From Psychrobacter arcticus 273-4 (GTDB lineage Bacteria > Pseudomonadota > Gammaproteobacteria > Pseudomonadales > Moraxellaceae), in contig NC_007204.1 of the NCBI RefSeq assembly GCF_000012305.1, forward strand, positions 1,798,001 to 1,862,000: a stretch of DNA of 64,000 bases. The letters are read 5' to 3'. Below the pieces are notes generated by a model. The model had not been told where the DNA came from, searched no databases, and saw nothing but the letters and a program-made list of their open reading frames with translations. Made by a program: the position numbers and the translations under genes. Positions within the stretch are counted from its first letter, which is position 1. Each line of letters begins with the position of its first letter. Below, piece by piece: positions 42,801-51,996 of this stretch.

Positions 42801-42947
42801 CGCTGTGCGGGTAAAATAAAGACGCGGAGTATCATTAGTATTAATAGCAGCGCTAGATTTTATTGAGTCATTTTGGTGGTCTGAAGTGTCAGGCGACATC
42901 ATTGCTAAATTGTGCGCTGGCGTTGAAGGCTGGTGTTTCATATTCAT
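39804..42947 (-). CDS. tamA: TamA, Omp85-family outer-membrane protein, oversized
   Basis: The C-terminal ~400 residues form an Omp85 beta-barrel (DKLRFFAGGDQSIRGYDYESL-type loop, then GIRWASPVGVVRVDVAAG and a terminal VRLHLFIGSPL). POTRA-like domains precede it from about residue 340. The N-terminal ~300 residues contain a possible signal region (TTSLVGFGCSLAPAAFA) after a cytoplasmic-like leader, then long Asn/Asp/Thr/Ala-rich low-complexity stretches. At 1047 residues it is nearly twice the usual 577. Starts at 42947 and 42941 are both compatible with the upstream GAGGG/AGGA. It is co-transcribed with tamB. Confidence 0.9.
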   Translation of the reverse strand: MNMKHQPSTPAHNLAMMSPDTSDHQNDSIKSSAAINTNDTPRLYFTRTALFSALTTSLVGFGCSLAPAAFAATTDLNNSATNSQILVKIATAALPKTSKAAISDDAQASDTNQNLEQQAAAIQQQGYQMMTPEEIDRELAAMDRQNAQYMDRIGTSNNSGFAAPVATLDDRTPPLGLDVELDATNLPTPSNLDTLGINETAEIMARPITVSDAVSSGNASEMIDNDILVNVNQAKNTENSINPDDYFPGYENDTEAVSASIEQAKTPSPMARNKGNIVKRLYNRLFNAGSLALPYVDTTIYLQQAAADSTNNKAAKPILIKADDDVQPIKNIKAALDDTTVQSVVDFTAALPRLRQTALDAAKAVGYYDVTLRLRQPYTDTIDVIIEKLGEPVRVDSRIVDIRGAGSEQKEFAALEKDLPPKEGDIFNHRVYKDSKSALESLSNTYGYFDQDWLNKSVDIILPDNTADVSLVYNTGNRYEFDEVVFFTYDEDSGTLTRDPEKLPVELSLLRQLFDFKEGDPFYRPAVTKFSNDLSATRYFNTINVESILPPDERTQNATLAFDNSPNADNTIETTDDEVNNATDVNARQIEGVGNDGELYTNSGEKVNAADITAIEFEADEETLEKLQAIKQKAERLSRLPNDRVLDEKGQDSNSILGKISDAISDVAQKIFPDEKSILADENFVPPTLVGRKTPQEVLESKKVPLYVFVAANKPRDAQVGIGYGTDTGVRATAKIDYNLLNRKGYQAGLETEVSRITKNVGVYASRPWKHPLNDKLEASLIYEEEAINQGEGNFDLSTKTLKGSLARNIRRESGWNRSYSLRYRLDELETGIDDEAQLNNLPIRFTSSKPRQQALLLGYGVSKTDVDSATNPTSGIRQYYSIEAGADKALSDTNLAIARAGVSGIYSFGADDKHQVLGSINTGYIWADDFDEVPYKLRFFAGGDQSIRGYDYESLSPLDKGYLTGGQILAVGSAEYNYEFKPGFRGAVFTDIGNAYDKDFDTDTKVGVGVGIRWASPVGVVRVDVAAGVTEESIPVRLHLFIGSPL

Positions 42948-43321
42948 TCCTATTCCCTCACGCAGTGCAAGGTTGCTGACGCTGACGACTACTAAGTCTT
43001 GGCGGTATATACAGTGATGACAACGATTGTAATGAACTAAAGCAATTTTTTAACTTGCAACTCTACTTTTTATCTGACGGTTTAGCGTATGATTGAAGCA
43101 TGAGCACGTAATTAGTATATAAAAAATTACTCGCATCAGACCATTTCAGCGTTGGCAAACCTTTGCCATTACTCACTCTATTAGAATTCAATCGGCTAAA
43201 ATCTACAAATCATAACTTAGTTAATTATGAAATCATAGCATTGGACGTATGTATTTTTGCATTGGACGTATGTATTTTTACCAAAGCCTTGCTATTATAC
43301 GGCTTAACATTGGTAAAACCT
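42948..43321. other. tamA upstream region
   Basis: No convincing gene lies here. It contains a 21-bp tandem duplication (next entry) and the probable divergent promoters for tamA and the transporter gene. Confidence 0.3.
43238..43279. repeat. Perfect 21-bp tandem duplication
   Basis: Two adjacent copies of a 21-bp unit beginning GCATTGGACGTATGTA (43238-43258, 43259-43279). Because 21 is a multiple of three it does not shift any frame. Confidence 0.9.
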
Positions 43322-43414
43322 ATGTCATATTTAGTTAAGTTTTTGATAGCGTTGATAATTATCACAATATTAATGGCTGTCTTATCCGTTTTGCTTCACT
43401 TTTACTTCTCTTGA
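43322..43414 (+). CDS. Possible 30-residue single-span membrane peptide
   Basis: MSYLVKFLIALIIITILMAV begins a hydrophobic peptide ending HFYFS, with one clear membrane span. It ends 19 bp before the MFS transporter start and could be translated with it. A longer frame begins at 43163 but includes the 21-bp duplication. There is no homology evidence and no strong ribosome-binding site. Confidence 0.25.
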   Translation: MSYLVKFLIALIIITILMAVLSVLLHFYFS

Positions 43415-43433
43415 CCCATTTGTAGGAATTTTC

Positions 43434-44774
43434 ATGGCCAATCAGTTTCAGTTATTTAAGCGTCGCCGTTTTAGAGCCATGTTTTTTACCCAATTTTTGG
43501 GGGCGTTTAACGACAATATTTTTAAGCAAGCACTGATATTGCTGCTGACCTACACGGCGGCAAGTCAGCTTGGCGTTGAGGTCAGTATTTTAAATAACTT
43601 GGCGGCAATGTTATTTATTTTGCCGTATTTTCTATTTTCGGCGCTGGCAGGACAAATCGCTGACAAGTTTGAAAAGTCTAAATTGACTCGCTTTACTAAG
43701 CTGCTTGAGCTGTCAATTATGGGGATTGCGGCAGTGGGCTTTATCTTTGAGTGGTACGCACTATTATTTGTCGCGTTGTTTTTGATGGGTACACAATCTA
43801 CCTTTTTTGGGCCTATCAAATATGCCTATTTGCCACAAGCGATGCAAGAAGATGAGTTGGTCGGTGCCAATGGTCTGTTTCAAATGGGTACATCACTAGC
43901 GATATTACTCGGTATGATTATGGCTGGCCTCCTAACCCAAATACCGCAGCCGCTATATTGGATTAGTCTGACGGTACTAGTAGTCGCGATATTAGGTTAT
44001 TTTTCCGCCCGATCTATACCTATCATGCCAGCGATGCAGCCTGATTTAAAGATTAATTGGAATATCTTTACGACCAGTGTGTCAACGGTACGCTATTTAT
44101 ATTCGTTACGGTTTTTATTCTTTGTCATCTTGGGCAATAGCTGGTTTTGGTTTTATGGCGCCACCTTTTTAACCCAAACGCCTGAATTTAGCAAAGTCCT
44201 TTTACACGGCGATGAATCAGTGGTAATTTTCTTACTGACCTTATTCTCAGTTGGGGTATCCATTGGCTCATTATTATGTAAAAGACTCACCAAAAATCAG
44301 GTCAGCTTACATTTATTACCTTATGGTATCGCCGGTTTAAGTATTTTTGCTATCGACTTGTATTTTTCACTGTCAGGATTGTCGATTGATATGAATACCG
44401 AGGCATTAATCGGAGTTGGCGGATTATTTGATATCCCTGGTAGCTGGCGCGTTTTTGTCGATTTATTCTTTTTGGGCTTTAGTGGCGGCTTATATATCGT
44501 CCCTTTATATGCGTCTATGCAGGCGTATGCACCCAAAAGCCACCGTGCTCGCATTGTCGGTGCCAATAATATCTTTAACGCCATTTTTATGGTTGGCTCC
44601 GCTATCTTCTCTATCGTTGTATTAAATAGCTTAGGTATGTCACTACCGCAATTATTCCTAGTCACAGGCTTGCTCAATATTGCCTTTGGGATATTTTTAT
44701 ATGCAAAGCTGAATAAACATATCAAACATACCAGCATCCAAACCCATGATGACCAGCTAAACAGACATGATTAA
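43434..44774 (+). CDS. MFS transporter, LplT-like
   Basis: This 446-residue major-facilitator protein has about 12 membrane segments. The N-terminal FLGAFNDNIFKQALILLLTY is the conserved motif of the LplT/Aas lysophospholipid transporter group, and GPIKYAYLPQ near residue 124 is also typical. Lysophospholipid flipping is therefore a plausible role. In this lineage the acyltransferase partner (Aas) is not adjacent. The ATG at 43434 has AGGAA upstream. Confidence 0.8.
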   Translation: MANQFQLFKRRRFRAMFFTQFLGAFNDNIFKQALILLLTYTAASQLGVEVSILNNLAAMLFILPYFLFSALAGQIADKFEKSKLTRFTKLLELSIMGIAAVGFIFEWYALLFVALFLMGTQSTFFGPIKYAYLPQAMQEDELVGANGLFQMGTSLAILLGMIMAGLLTQIPQPLYWISLTVLVVAILGYFSARSIPIMPAMQPDLKINWNIFTTSVSTVRYLYSLRFLFFVILGNSWFWFYGATFLTQTPEFSKVLLHGDESVVIFLLTLFSVGVSIGSLLCKRLTKNQVSLHLLPYGIAGLSIFAIDLYFSLSGLSIDMNTEALIGVGGLFDIPGSWRVFVDLFFLGFSGGLYIVPLYASMQAYAPKSHRARIVGANNIFNAIFMVGSAIFSIVVLNSLGMSLPQLFLVTGLLNIAFGIFLYAKLNKHIKHTSIQTHDDQLNRHD

Positions 44775-44968
44775 AGGGTTTGAACCAACAGTATTGATAA
44801 CAACTTTCATTATAAGTCTATTGTCGAGCGCGTAATTATTATGATGCCGACCATTGATATTGTTTGCTATAGTAAGGTCTATGATTAAGTAGTAGTGGCC
44901 GTTGCAACGCTTTAAAAAGCTCATAGCAACACGTCGTTCATAATAAATAATGCCATCAGGAGTGAACC

Positions 44969-45613
44969 ATGGCTTTGCGTCCCTTATCCAAAATCGATCA
45001 ATTACTGCTTGGGGTAGACAAGGCATTGCGAGCGGTCGTACCGCACTCCAATCCGAGTACCCGTCCTCTGCCCGTGAGTAGTGATGAGATTCCTGAGCTG
45101 AGTATCACAGAATCGCGGCACGTTGCAGGGCTGATGCGTATCAATCATACCGGAGAAGTATGCGCGCAAGGGTTGTACCATGGGCAAGCATTTACGGCAA
45201 AAGATGAGAATGTCAAACAAGCCATGCAGCAATCGGCTGAAGAAGAAGTTGACCATCTGGTCTGGTGCGAGACCCGTTTGAGCGAGCTTGGTAGTCATCC
45301 GAGTGTGTTTACACCCTTATGGTATGGTATGTCGTTTGGTCTCGGCGCGGTAGCAGGTGCCATCTCTAACGATTTTAGCTTGGGGTTTGTCGCTGAAACG
45401 GAAGCACAAGTTAGCGAACATCTACAAGATCATATTGGACAATTACCACCGCAAGATCAGCGCTCAAAAGAGATATTGGCACAAATGGATAGCGAGGAAT
45501 TGCATCATCGTGAGTTGGCACTTGCCAATGGCGGCGCTGCATTGTCGCCACCCATACGCCATACCATGCGCTGGATGGCAAACCGCATGAAAGCCACGGC
45601 CTATCATCTTTAA
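44969..45613 (+). CDS. coq7: 2-nonaprenyl-3-methyl-6-methoxy-1,4-benzoquinol hydroxylase
   Basis: Coq7 is a di-iron hydroxylase of ubiquinone synthesis. Ligand motifs are Glu63 (INHTGEVCAQ), Glu93 with His96 (EEEVDHLVW), a mid-chain Glu in FVAETEAQVSEH and MDSEELHHRE near 175. The 214-residue length is normal for the bacterial single-domain form. It appears monocistronic. Confidence 0.93.
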   Translation: MALRPLSKIDQLLLGVDKALRAVVPHSNPSTRPLPVSSDEIPELSITESRHVAGLMRINHTGEVCAQGLYHGQAFTAKDENVKQAMQQSAEEEVDHLVWCETRLSELGSHPSVFTPLWYGMSFGLGAVAGAISNDFSLGFVAETEAQVSEHLQDHIGQLPPQDQRSKEILAQMDSEELHHRELALANGGAALSPPIRHTMRWMANRMKATAYHL

Positions 45614-45838
45614 TTGATTTACTTTGAAAAACACATTGCTGTAAAAACTGCCTCAGTAATAACTTTTAACAATCCTACCATGGTTCGCATTGATATTAAT
45701 TTGCTAGGGTATAAAAAAATTGTACGATTTTGCCTTAACTGTATGAATACGACTTAGATATCTAGCAGCTATCCAGCAATGAATTTCTCAATAACGACTA
45801 AATAGACAAAACAACGATTAAATAAGGTAACTATCTTT

Positions 45839-46978
45839 ATGAAAGTCATCAGTCAACCGACCCACTCGCAGCATAAGTTTGCGACTTTAACCGCAGTAGC
45901 TGCAGCTTGCGCCATGATGTTATCTGCGCCTGTCAATGCTGCCGAAGTTGATGCTTCAGCCACTGCAAACACTGCTGTACCAAGCGCGATTGACTCAAGC
46001 AAACGAGTGATTCGTCTTGCTAGACCTAATGCAGTCATTGCTACTCAGGCGGCAACTACTGCTCAAGCAGAAGCAGCAACAAGTACTGCTGCACAAGCAA
46101 GTGCTCAAGCAAATATCAACGCTACTGAACAAAGCAGCACCCAAGTTACTAATACTCAAACCAACAATATACAGCCCAATCGTGCTCCTCAAAATACTAC
46201 CCAAAATCAAGTAGCACAAGCCAACCAAAATACTGAGCTTACAGGGACAACGCGAGTTTATGAGCGTGGACCAATGGTTGCAACGGGTATCGATTTACGT
46301 AGTGGTCAACTACCAAACATTCCAACGCCGCAAGTGCACCTTTCAGACATCAGCTTTGTACCTACCATCTTAATAGCACAGCAAAAAGGTCTTGGCACCG
46401 ACAAACTGGATGTCAGCTTACTGGATGATTTCATTAAAGAGGTGTCGCCAAATGCACGCCACTATCCACCAAATTTCCCTAACCGCACCCAACGTCACAA
46501 CGCTCGCGAAAAAATTAAAGTATTAACCGACTGGATTGAACCTTATGCCAAATCGCTTAATGCTTCTTACGATGTGCTATTACGTGCAGCTAAGTTAAAT
46601 GGTATGGGACGTAACTTAGATTTAGGTTCAGAATATACGGTACGCGGTGGGCAGTATATTGACCGTGCCATCAAAATCAAACCGGATAGCGGCGAAGCCA
46701 ACTTTATCTATGGCATGATGCTCTCAGAAGGCGGCGGTTTTAAGGAAGGTCAAAAGTACCTTGATCAAGCGGTCAGCTTAGGCTATACCGAAGCTGAGCA
46801 AAGTTTGGCACAATCAGATGTATTGAGTGATCGCCGTGAAAAAGCGCTAGAGCGTTTGCGTCGTTTGGAGCAAAAAGTCCCAGACAACACGGTTATCCGT
46901 CAGCAAATCAAGCTAATCGAAGACGGTAAGTTTTACATTTGGGATTTACCAGCATCAAATATTAAACCAAATATGTAA
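45839..46978 (+). CDS. Secreted protein of unknown function with low-complexity region and helical repeats
   Basis: I do not recognise this family. It has an N-terminal signal peptide ending near AAEVDA (residue ~36), an Ala/Thr/Gln/Asn-rich region (about 60-135), and a folded domain (about 150-379). The C-terminal part includes two TPR-like helical hairpins (YIDRAIKIKPDSGEANFIYGMML and KEGQKYLDQAVSLGY). It may be an envelope scaffold. A terminator follows, so it stands alone. Confidence 0.7.
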   Translation: MKVISQPTHSQHKFATLTAVAAACAMMLSAPVNAAEVDASATANTAVPSAIDSSKRVIRLARPNAVIATQAATTAQAEAATSTAAQASAQANINATEQSSTQVTNTQTNNIQPNRAPQNTTQNQVAQANQNTELTGTTRVYERGPMVATGIDLRSGQLPNIPTPQVHLSDISFVPTILIAQQKGLGTDKLDVSLLDDFIKEVSPNARHYPPNFPNRTQRHNAREKIKVLTDWIEPYAKSLNASYDVLLRAAKLNGMGRNLDLGSEYTVRGGQYIDRAIKIKPDSGEANFIYGMMLSEGGGFKEGQKYLDQAVSLGYTEAEQSLAQSDVLSDRREKALERLRRLEQKVPDNTVIRQQIKLIEDGKFYIWDLPASNIKPNM

Positions 46979-47070
46979 ATAAAATCCTTATAAACAAGGT
47001 GGCGTATAAAAAATATGTCATCAAAAATAGCTAAAAGAGTATTTAAAAAATACTTAATAATCATCAATCT

Positions 47071-47124
47071 AGCGTCTTTTTTTATATTGAGAACTTAACA
47101 ATATAGACCAAAGACGCTTTTTTT
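47071..47124 (+). terminator. Terminator of the secreted TPR-like protein gene
   Basis: AGCGTCTTT (47071-47079) pairs with AAAGACGCT (47110-47118), and an inner TATATTG/CAATATA pair lengthens the stem. A run of six T residues follows. Confidence 0.85.
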
Positions 47125-47244
47125 CGTCAAATATAAATGCGCACTATAAAAGCGATAGTCGCAGCACCAAACTTCCGCTACACTCATTCTAATATAATTG
47201 CTATTTAATAATACGTGCCTGTCCATTATTCACTGGAATTACCT

Positions 47245-49851
47245 ATGATTTTCGCTGACCCTATCAATAATGCGCCGACAGCTACTCATAAAAATAAGAC
47301 ACCTTTAGCTATATTGGCACTGCTATCAGCTATGGCAATATTAATACTACCTGCTTGTAGCGCTGTCTCTGTCAATAGACAGGCATCTGCCAAGACGATT
47401 TCGGCGCAGCGAGGTAATATCGTCACTGATAACAAGCTAAGTAGTGATACCGCGTCATTGTTATTGTCAGCAGGACTTAATGAGCAAGCCTGTATGCAGC
47501 AATTTGAGCTGTGCTTAACGCAGCTTGCTGACAGCATGCTTAATAGGCATTATCGCCCAGCACTGGCAGCATTTTCAGAGCTGCACTATGCAAAAGCGCG
47601 CCAACTCTCTACCTCAAAAAGCTGTAGCGATGCGCTCGCCCGCCCACCACTTGATCCCTATTATGCCAATGCGCCTTTAGATGATGCCGAAGCTAAGACG
47701 CAGCAAAGCAAAACTGAGATATGTTTAATCGAGTATCAAGAGCGTCTCTTTGACGCCCTCAAATCTAGCTATACCTATTTATTCTATGACAGCTTAGCGC
47801 ATGATTTTGAAGGAGCCGATAAAAAAATAAGCGGCTCACGTACTAGAAACCGTATCCCAAGTAATATCGATATCCAAACTCAAGATATCTACAATGCCGC
47901 CAGTAATGATGTTATTACTCAGCTTTATCAATCAACAGGTGACATGAACCAATTGATGCGCAATGTAAAAGTAGAGCATCTTGCCACGACAGCTAATAGC
48001 AACACGCATGATGGTAATGAGCTTGCCGCCATTGCCAATCACTCGCCTGTTCAGGGACAGCCGACCGATCAAGTCAAAGTAATGAAGGTGCAAGTAGACA
48101 ATTATCATCTGAACGTCTATTTGCCCAATGAAAATAACTATCTTAAAAATGCCAATGAGAAAAATTCTGCGCTTGCAGACTTAGTGTCTACTTACGAGCT
48201 GCGCTTGTCAGGGCTAAACTCAATTAGCAAGCGACCGGGTTTAGGTATCAGTTTGGTGGCGTCATTGGACGATCGCTACACCACCACTATTCGTCAGTTA
48301 TTACTCTCTGCGCTTTCAGGTCAACTCAGCCAAGAAGCTGCTAATGGCAGACTTGGCAACAATAACTCAAGCAACGCCACAAAAGGCGCTCAAGAAGAAG
48401 ATGCCAGCTTGCGCATTTACCCTACTGGTCATTTGCTAATGACGGGACTGATTAAACCTACTGGCACTAGTGTGCTCGACACCCTAAGTAGCGAGCAGCT
48501 CGATATCCATTTATATAATCCATATCGCAGTGAGAGCGCCTCTATATTAGGCGATGATTATCCACTGGCAGCCAACTTCTCTGCCGGTTATGGGCTCTGG
48601 CTGGCAGAAAATCAGCTCGATGGTGTCGGCTATCTAAACCTCATTACTCGCCAAAAAGAAGCCAGTTTACCCAAACTCTTTATGCTTGAGCCTTATGACC
48701 CTAACAAACGCGTAATTATCATGCTGCATGGTCTGGCATCAAGTCCGGCAACGTGGGTCAATTTGACCAATGATATTTTTAATGATGATAAATTACGTAA
48801 TAACTATCAAGTATGGCAAATATTTTACCCAACCAATTTGCCTATTTTAGAAAATCGCTATCAAATCCAAAAATTAATCAATGCCACTTATCAACAAACT
48901 GACCCAAATGCTAAAAATCTTGCCAGCAAAAACAGCGTCATTATTAGCCATAGTATGGGTGGCATCATTGCTCGTATGATGTTGTCTGATGACAACTTGG
49001 CAGACAATTTGGATGCCTTAGACGACAAAAACCTATTGGCAAATAGCAGCCAACGTCAGGTCGATGCCATGCTTAAGCAAGCACTGACTAATAAGGAGCT
49101 AGGCAACCGATTTGAATTAAATGCACTGCCGCAAGTTGATACCGCCGTCTTTTTGTCCTCACCCTTTCAAGGTACTGACTATGCCGATCGTTGGTTTACC
49201 CGTGCCTTACGCCGAATTATTTATCTGCCTGTAGGCTTATTAAAAACCGTCACGGACAATTTGGCAACCATTACTATCAAAGGCGATTTGGCGAATAACC
49301 CTCTAGGGGCGCTATATCTACAAAATGGTGCCAGTCAATTGAGTGACAAATCTTCTTTTATTCAATTAACCAAAGACATTAGCATCAATAAGCGTATTAC
49401 TTATCATTCGATCATTGCCAATAACGATGCCGATATCACAAGAGGTCTGGCAGCAATGCAACCAGCAGGCGTGAAACTTGATTTGTCGCAAGCAGTCATA
49501 GAGAATGACGATAGTGTGATTGAGACTGTCGATAGCAGCAGTACCAGCAATATTGAAAACTCAGATAATTTAGACGTTTCAGCTGCCGTGGTTGATGTAG
49601 AGATTGCAAAAGACGCACCTACTAAGACAGATACTTTACCGGCTGAGGCGCTGGTCGCTGCCGTTACAGTCAATGAAGAAATTAGCCAAGCATTAACCGA
49701 GCGTCTGTCAGATGGTATCGTGCCCTATACCAGCGCGCATCTTGATGGTGCGACGTCTGAGACTGTTATAAATGGCGGTCATAGTATCCAAGAAAACCCA
49801 CAAACGATTTTGACCTTACGACGTATCTTGCATCAACAATTAAAGCAATAG
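47245..49851 (+). CDS. Putative lipoprotein with alpha/beta-hydrolase (lipase-like) domain
   Basis: A lipobox-like LPAC follows the signal segment (residues 17-39), so this is probably a lipid-anchored envelope protein of ~868 residues. The C-terminal half carries an alpha/beta-hydrolase core: oxyanion strand VIIMLHGLASSPATW, nucleophile elbow IISHSMGGIIAR, a later DGIVPY and NGGHSIQENP supplying the acidic residue and His. The elbow has Ser where GxSxG lipases have the first Gly. The N-terminal ~450 residues are of unknown function. Start chosen at the ATG 47245 with GGAA upstream; the frame extends to a GTG at 47215. Confidence 0.8.
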   Translation: MIFADPINNAPTATHKNKTPLAILALLSAMAILILPACSAVSVNRQASAKTISAQRGNIVTDNKLSSDTASLLLSAGLNEQACMQQFELCLTQLADSMLNRHYRPALAAFSELHYAKARQLSTSKSCSDALARPPLDPYYANAPLDDAEAKTQQSKTEICLIEYQERLFDALKSSYTYLFYDSLAHDFEGADKKISGSRTRNRIPSNIDIQTQDIYNAASNDVITQLYQSTGDMNQLMRNVKVEHLATTANSNTHDGNELAAIANHSPVQGQPTDQVKVMKVQVDNYHLNVYLPNENNYLKNANEKNSALADLVSTYELRLSGLNSISKRPGLGISLVASLDDRYTTTIRQLLLSALSGQLSQEAANGRLGNNNSSNATKGAQEEDASLRIYPTGHLLMTGLIKPTGTSVLDTLSSEQLDIHLYNPYRSESASILGDDYPLAANFSAGYGLWLAENQLDGVGYLNLITRQKEASLPKLFMLEPYDPNKRVIIMLHGLASSPATWVNLTNDIFNDDKLRNNYQVWQIFYPTNLPILENRYQIQKLINATYQQTDPNAKNLASKNSVIISHSMGGIIARMMLSDDNLADNLDALDDKNLLANSSQRQVDAMLKQALTNKELGNRFELNALPQVDTAVFLSSPFQGTDYADRWFTRALRRIIYLPVGLLKTVTDNLATITIKGDLANNPLGALYLQNGASQLSDKSSFIQLTKDISINKRITYHSIIANNDADITRGLAAMQPAGVKLDLSQAVIENDDSVIETVDSSSTSNIENSDNLDVSAAVVDVEIAKDAPTKTDTLPAEALVAAVTVNEEISQALTERLSDGIVPYTSAHLDGATSETVINGGHSIQENPQTILTLRRILHQQLKQ

Positions 49852-49881
49852 CTTCATTACTTTTCCAATAGATTTTTTAAA

Positions 49882-50019
49882 TATAGTTGAAATACTTTAA
49901 AGTCGCTACAGTACTACTGGTGTAAATTTTTTGCAGCCTCTGTCTGCGTAGGCACAGCAAGCAAGAAAAATTTGCACCAGTAGTACGTGTTGTATCGATA
50001 TTACTTTTCAATGACTATA
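49882..50019 (-). repeat. Palindromic miniature element, copy 7
   Basis: This 138-bp copy starts 30 bp after the hydrolase stop. Its right end reads CAATGACTATA where other copies have CACCGACTATA. Confidence 0.93.
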
Positions 50020-50472
50020 GATAGCAAAAATACATTATTAAAAAATGTTGTTTTATATTACTGTTATGTATCTATTAACAACTTTACTTAAACAATAGCT
50101 ATGACTTGAAAAGCACTCAATTACATTGTTAATCATTTATGACCAATAGGTGTGCAATATGGCTTGATAGCAACTTGCGCGTAAGCATACTCAGGCGCAT
50201 AATGCTGGAAGAGAAAATATTTTATATAATGCCATAAGAGACATACCTTATAGTTTATAAGGACATAAATTATTAACTTTAACTAAATAGTAGCACTTAA
50301 ATTATCATAGATAAGGTGTTGTCTAAATGACAACGATAGCCAGTTTTCATTGACTATTGTTCGTAACACTTATTATCTTACTGACATCCGTATCGACGGA
50401 TAGCTATGAACAATGATTTCAGCGTAACATGGAAGCAAGCGCTATTCAGCTACAATATAAGGGTAACCGCTT
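50020..50472. other. cioA upstream region
   Basis: About 450 bp hold no convincing ORF. This must contain the cioAB promoter. I looked for a clear Anr/FNR site (TTGAT-N4-ATCAA) and did not find one. Confidence 0.3.
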
Positions 50473-51996
50473 ATGTTCGCTACATTTATGATTGACCAGC
50501 TTGATGCGCTGATGCTTGCGCGTATCCAGTTCGCTTTTGTTATTTCATGGCATATTGTTTTTCCAGCTTTTTCTATCGGACTTGCCAGCTTTTTGACGGT
50601 TTTAGAGTTTCGCTGGCTGAAAACTGGTGAACCTATTTATGCCGAAGTGTATAAGCACTGGGTAAAAATATTTGCCGTGGTATTTGGAATGGGTGTGGTA
50701 TCGGGCGTGGTGATGTCCTACCAATTCGGTACCAACTGGGCAGTGTTCTCCGATAAAGCGGGTAACGTACTGGGTCCACTACTCGCTTATGAAGTATTGA
50801 CTGCCTTTTTCTTAGAAGCATCATTCTTAGGGATTATGCTATTTGGTTGGGGTCGCGTTAGTAAACGCATGCATCTTGCCTCAACGGCGATTGTCGCTAT
50901 CGGTACGCTGATATCAGGTTTCTGGATTTTGGCTGCCAACAGCTTTATGCAGACGCCACAAGGATTTATGGTGGGGGCTGATGGTCTACTTTATCCAACC
51001 AATTGGTTAGAAATCATTTTTAACCCCTCTTTCCCCTACCGTTATGCCCATATGATGACCGCAGCTTTCTTGACGACTGCCTTTGTTATCGGTGGTATCG
51101 GTGCGTATTATCTACAATCTAAAAAACATGTCGAACATCGAAAACACGGTCGTGTCATGCTGGGTATGGCAATGGTGATGGCGATTTTTGTTGCCCCAGT
51201 ACAAGTACTTATTGGCGATATGCATGGGCTTAATACGCTAGAGCATCAGCCTGTCAAAGTCGCAGCGATGGAAGGGCTTTGGGAAAATGAGCGCGGTGCG
51301 CCCTTGGTTTTATTTGGCATTCCAGACCAAAAAGCGGAAAAGAATCACTATGAAGTTAAAATACCTTACGTATCCGGTTTAATTTTAACCCACTCATTTG
51401 ATAAAGAAGTGAAGGGTCTTAAAAACTGGGCACCAGAAGATCGACCATTCGTTCCCATTGTCTTTTGGGCGTTTCGTATCATGGTTGCCATTGGTATGCT
51501 CATGGTATTGGTGGGATTATTTAGTCTGTATAAATACTTTAAAAAACAGCAGTTTAATTCTGACAGTGTTTGGTTCCACCGATTATGGATGATGATGACC
51601 CCGATGGGTTTTATCGCCCTACTAGCTGGTTGGTTTGTCACTGAAACTGGGCGTCAGCCATGGACAGTTTATGGTGTCATACGGACGGCTGAAAGCATGT
51701 CTCCAGTTGCGGCACAACAAGTCGCAACGACACTGATTGGCTTTATCGTGCTGTATGTGTTTGTATTTGGCGCAGGTAGTTTCTATATCCTACGCTTGAT
51801 TGCAAAGGGTCCACAGCCGTACGAAAACCCTGCTGATGATAATTTCTATGAGCATTCTATCACTGAAGGTCAAGGTCGCACCCTAAGTGGCGATAGTAAT
51901 GCCAGTGAAAATATGGAATCAAACTCAGCTAAAGACAATTCAACTAAAAATCTTGATGAGCCTGCCGATGACGTCGAAGATGGAGGGTTACGCTAA
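50473..51996 (+). CDS. cioA: Cytochrome bd-type quinol oxidase subunit I, CioA-like
   Basis: Subunit I of a bd-type quinol oxidase that reduces O2 at the inner membrane. Heme-ligand regions are visible at HIVFPA near residue 28 and YRYAHMMTAA near 195. The quinol loop before GRQPWTVYGVIRT is short, which points to the cyanide-insensitive (CIO) subgroup rather than the long-Q-loop E. coli CydA. It ends in a hydrophilic, Asp/Ser-rich tail. The stop codon overlaps the cioB start by one base (TAATG), so the two are translationally coupled. Confidence 0.93.
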   Translation: MFATFMIDQLDALMLARIQFAFVISWHIVFPAFSIGLASFLTVLEFRWLKTGEPIYAEVYKHWVKIFAVVFGMGVVSGVVMSYQFGTNWAVFSDKAGNVLGPLLAYEVLTAFFLEASFLGIMLFGWGRVSKRMHLASTAIVAIGTLISGFWILAANSFMQTPQGFMVGADGLLYPTNWLEIIFNPSFPYRYAHMMTAAFLTTAFVIGGIGAYYLQSKKHVEHRKHGRVMLGMAMVMAIFVAPVQVLIGDMHGLNTLEHQPVKVAAMEGLWENERGAPLVLFGIPDQKAEKNHYEVKIPYVSGLILTHSFDKEVKGLKNWAPEDRPFVPIVFWAFRIMVAIGMLMVLVGLFSLYKYFKKQQFNSDSVWFHRLWMMMTPMGFIALLAGWFVTETGRQPWTVYGVIRTAESMSPVAAQQVATTLIGFIVLYVFVFGAGSFYILRLIAKGPQPYENPADDNFYEHSITEGQGRTLSGDSNASENMESNSAKDNSTKNLDEPADDVEDGGLR

